NCBI GenBank assembly: GCA_964352905.1
Contig: CAYGTS010000143.1
Coordinates: 1 to 6,261 of the forward strand
DNA length: 6,261 bases
Origin: CAYGTS01 sp964352905
GTDB lineage: Bacteria; Pseudomonadota; Gammaproteobacteria; JAHCLG01
Direction: 5' to 3'
In this document: in pieces, positions 6,123 through 6,261 of the stretch
Position numbering within the stretch: position 1 is the first letter of the stretch
How the letters are laid out: the number at the start of each line of letters is the position of its first letter
Translations under genes and position numbers: made by a program
Notes under the pieces: model-generated
The model's input: only the letters and a program-made list of their open reading frames with translations
Told to the model about the DNA's origin: nothing
Database searches by the model: none

Positions 6123-6137
6123 AAAGGCCTTTGGCTC
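6118..6137. repeat. Perfect 20-bp palindrome overlapping the preceding hairpin
   Basis: GAGCCAAAGG followed directly by CCTTTGGCTC is a fully self-complementary 20-mer. Its first five bases, GAGCC (6118-6122), are also the last five of the 13-bp stem at 6080-6122. GAGCC can therefore pair with GGCTC at 6080-6084 or at 6133-6137, but not both. As DNA it could be a binding site for a dimeric protein; as RNA it would form a stem with a small loop. Confidence 0.7.
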
Positions 6138-6261
6138 AGTTCTTGCTATTCCCGAATAGTGTGCGTAAAATTGCAGACAAATTGTAACTATTTACCATGT
6201 AGATGGAAACGCCCATATTTGGGCTAAAAACGGCGAAAATCTTTTATCGAAATGCTCATGT
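6138..6261. other. Non-coding right tail with two minor palindromes
   Basis: No gene is supported here. Two small dyads are visible: CTATTC-CC-GAATAG at 6146-6159 and GCCCA-TATT-TGGGC at 6211-6224. An open frame begins with ATG at 6203 and runs off the window edge after 19 codons (METPIFGLK...). It has no ribosome site and contains the second dyad, so it is not called. Nothing here shows the identity or orientation of the next gene. Confidence 0.4.

Noticed and set aside
6203..6261. Start of a possible gene at the right edge (METPIFGLK...)
   Set aside because: There is no Shine-Dalgarno sequence, it is only 19 codons long, and it spans a palindrome (6211-6224); it cannot be told from chance.

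Overview
The window holds four complete protein genes in two divergent transcription units. It looks like a low-G+C (about 40% by eye) gammaproteobacterial chromosome. Three things support that: the contiguous prkA-yeaH-ycgB (spoVR-like) operon, with protein lengths almost identical to the E. coli homologues as I remember them; an ErfK/YbiS-type L,D-transpeptidase with a signal peptide, implying a Gram-negative periplasm; and a near-perfect sigma-S type -10 element. The left edge carries palindromic repeats of the 'TTGCGAG...GCGGCAATCC' kind that I associate with AT-rich gamma- and alphaproteobacteria such as Legionellales and Rickettsiales. I cannot name a species.

Layout: 1-203 is non-coding. 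It has one complete and one partial palindromic repeat, then a hairpin that may end the leftward operon. On the minus strand, reading right to left, prkA (start 4932), yeaH (start 2992) and ycgB (start 1730) are tightly packed. There are 11 bp between prkA and yeaH, and a 4-bp ATGA overlap between yeaH and ycgB. The 210-bp divergent intergenic region (4933-5142) holds a CTATACTTAA -10 element facing prkA, two small dyads in the prkA leader and weaker candidate promoter elements facing the other way. The L,D-transpeptidase gene runs rightward (5143-6060). Beyond it is a non-coding tail with two strong palindromes that share one arm, so the two hairpins exclude each other.

How the parts may work together: PrkA (AAA+ ATPase/Ser kinase-like), YeaH (DUF444 with a VWA-type MIDAS metal site) and YcgB (SpoVR family) form a conserved stationary-phase/starvation module. 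In E. coli, yeaGH belongs to the RpoS regulon, which agrees with the promoter seen here. The divergent gene is a peptidoglycan cross-linking or outer-membrane-tethering enzyme, and SpoVR is named for a spore-cortex phenotype in Bacillus. A link between this module and cell-envelope remodelling on entry to stationary phase is therefore a reasonable inference, but the sequence does not prove it. No mobile element, tRNA, rRNA or CRISPR array is visible.
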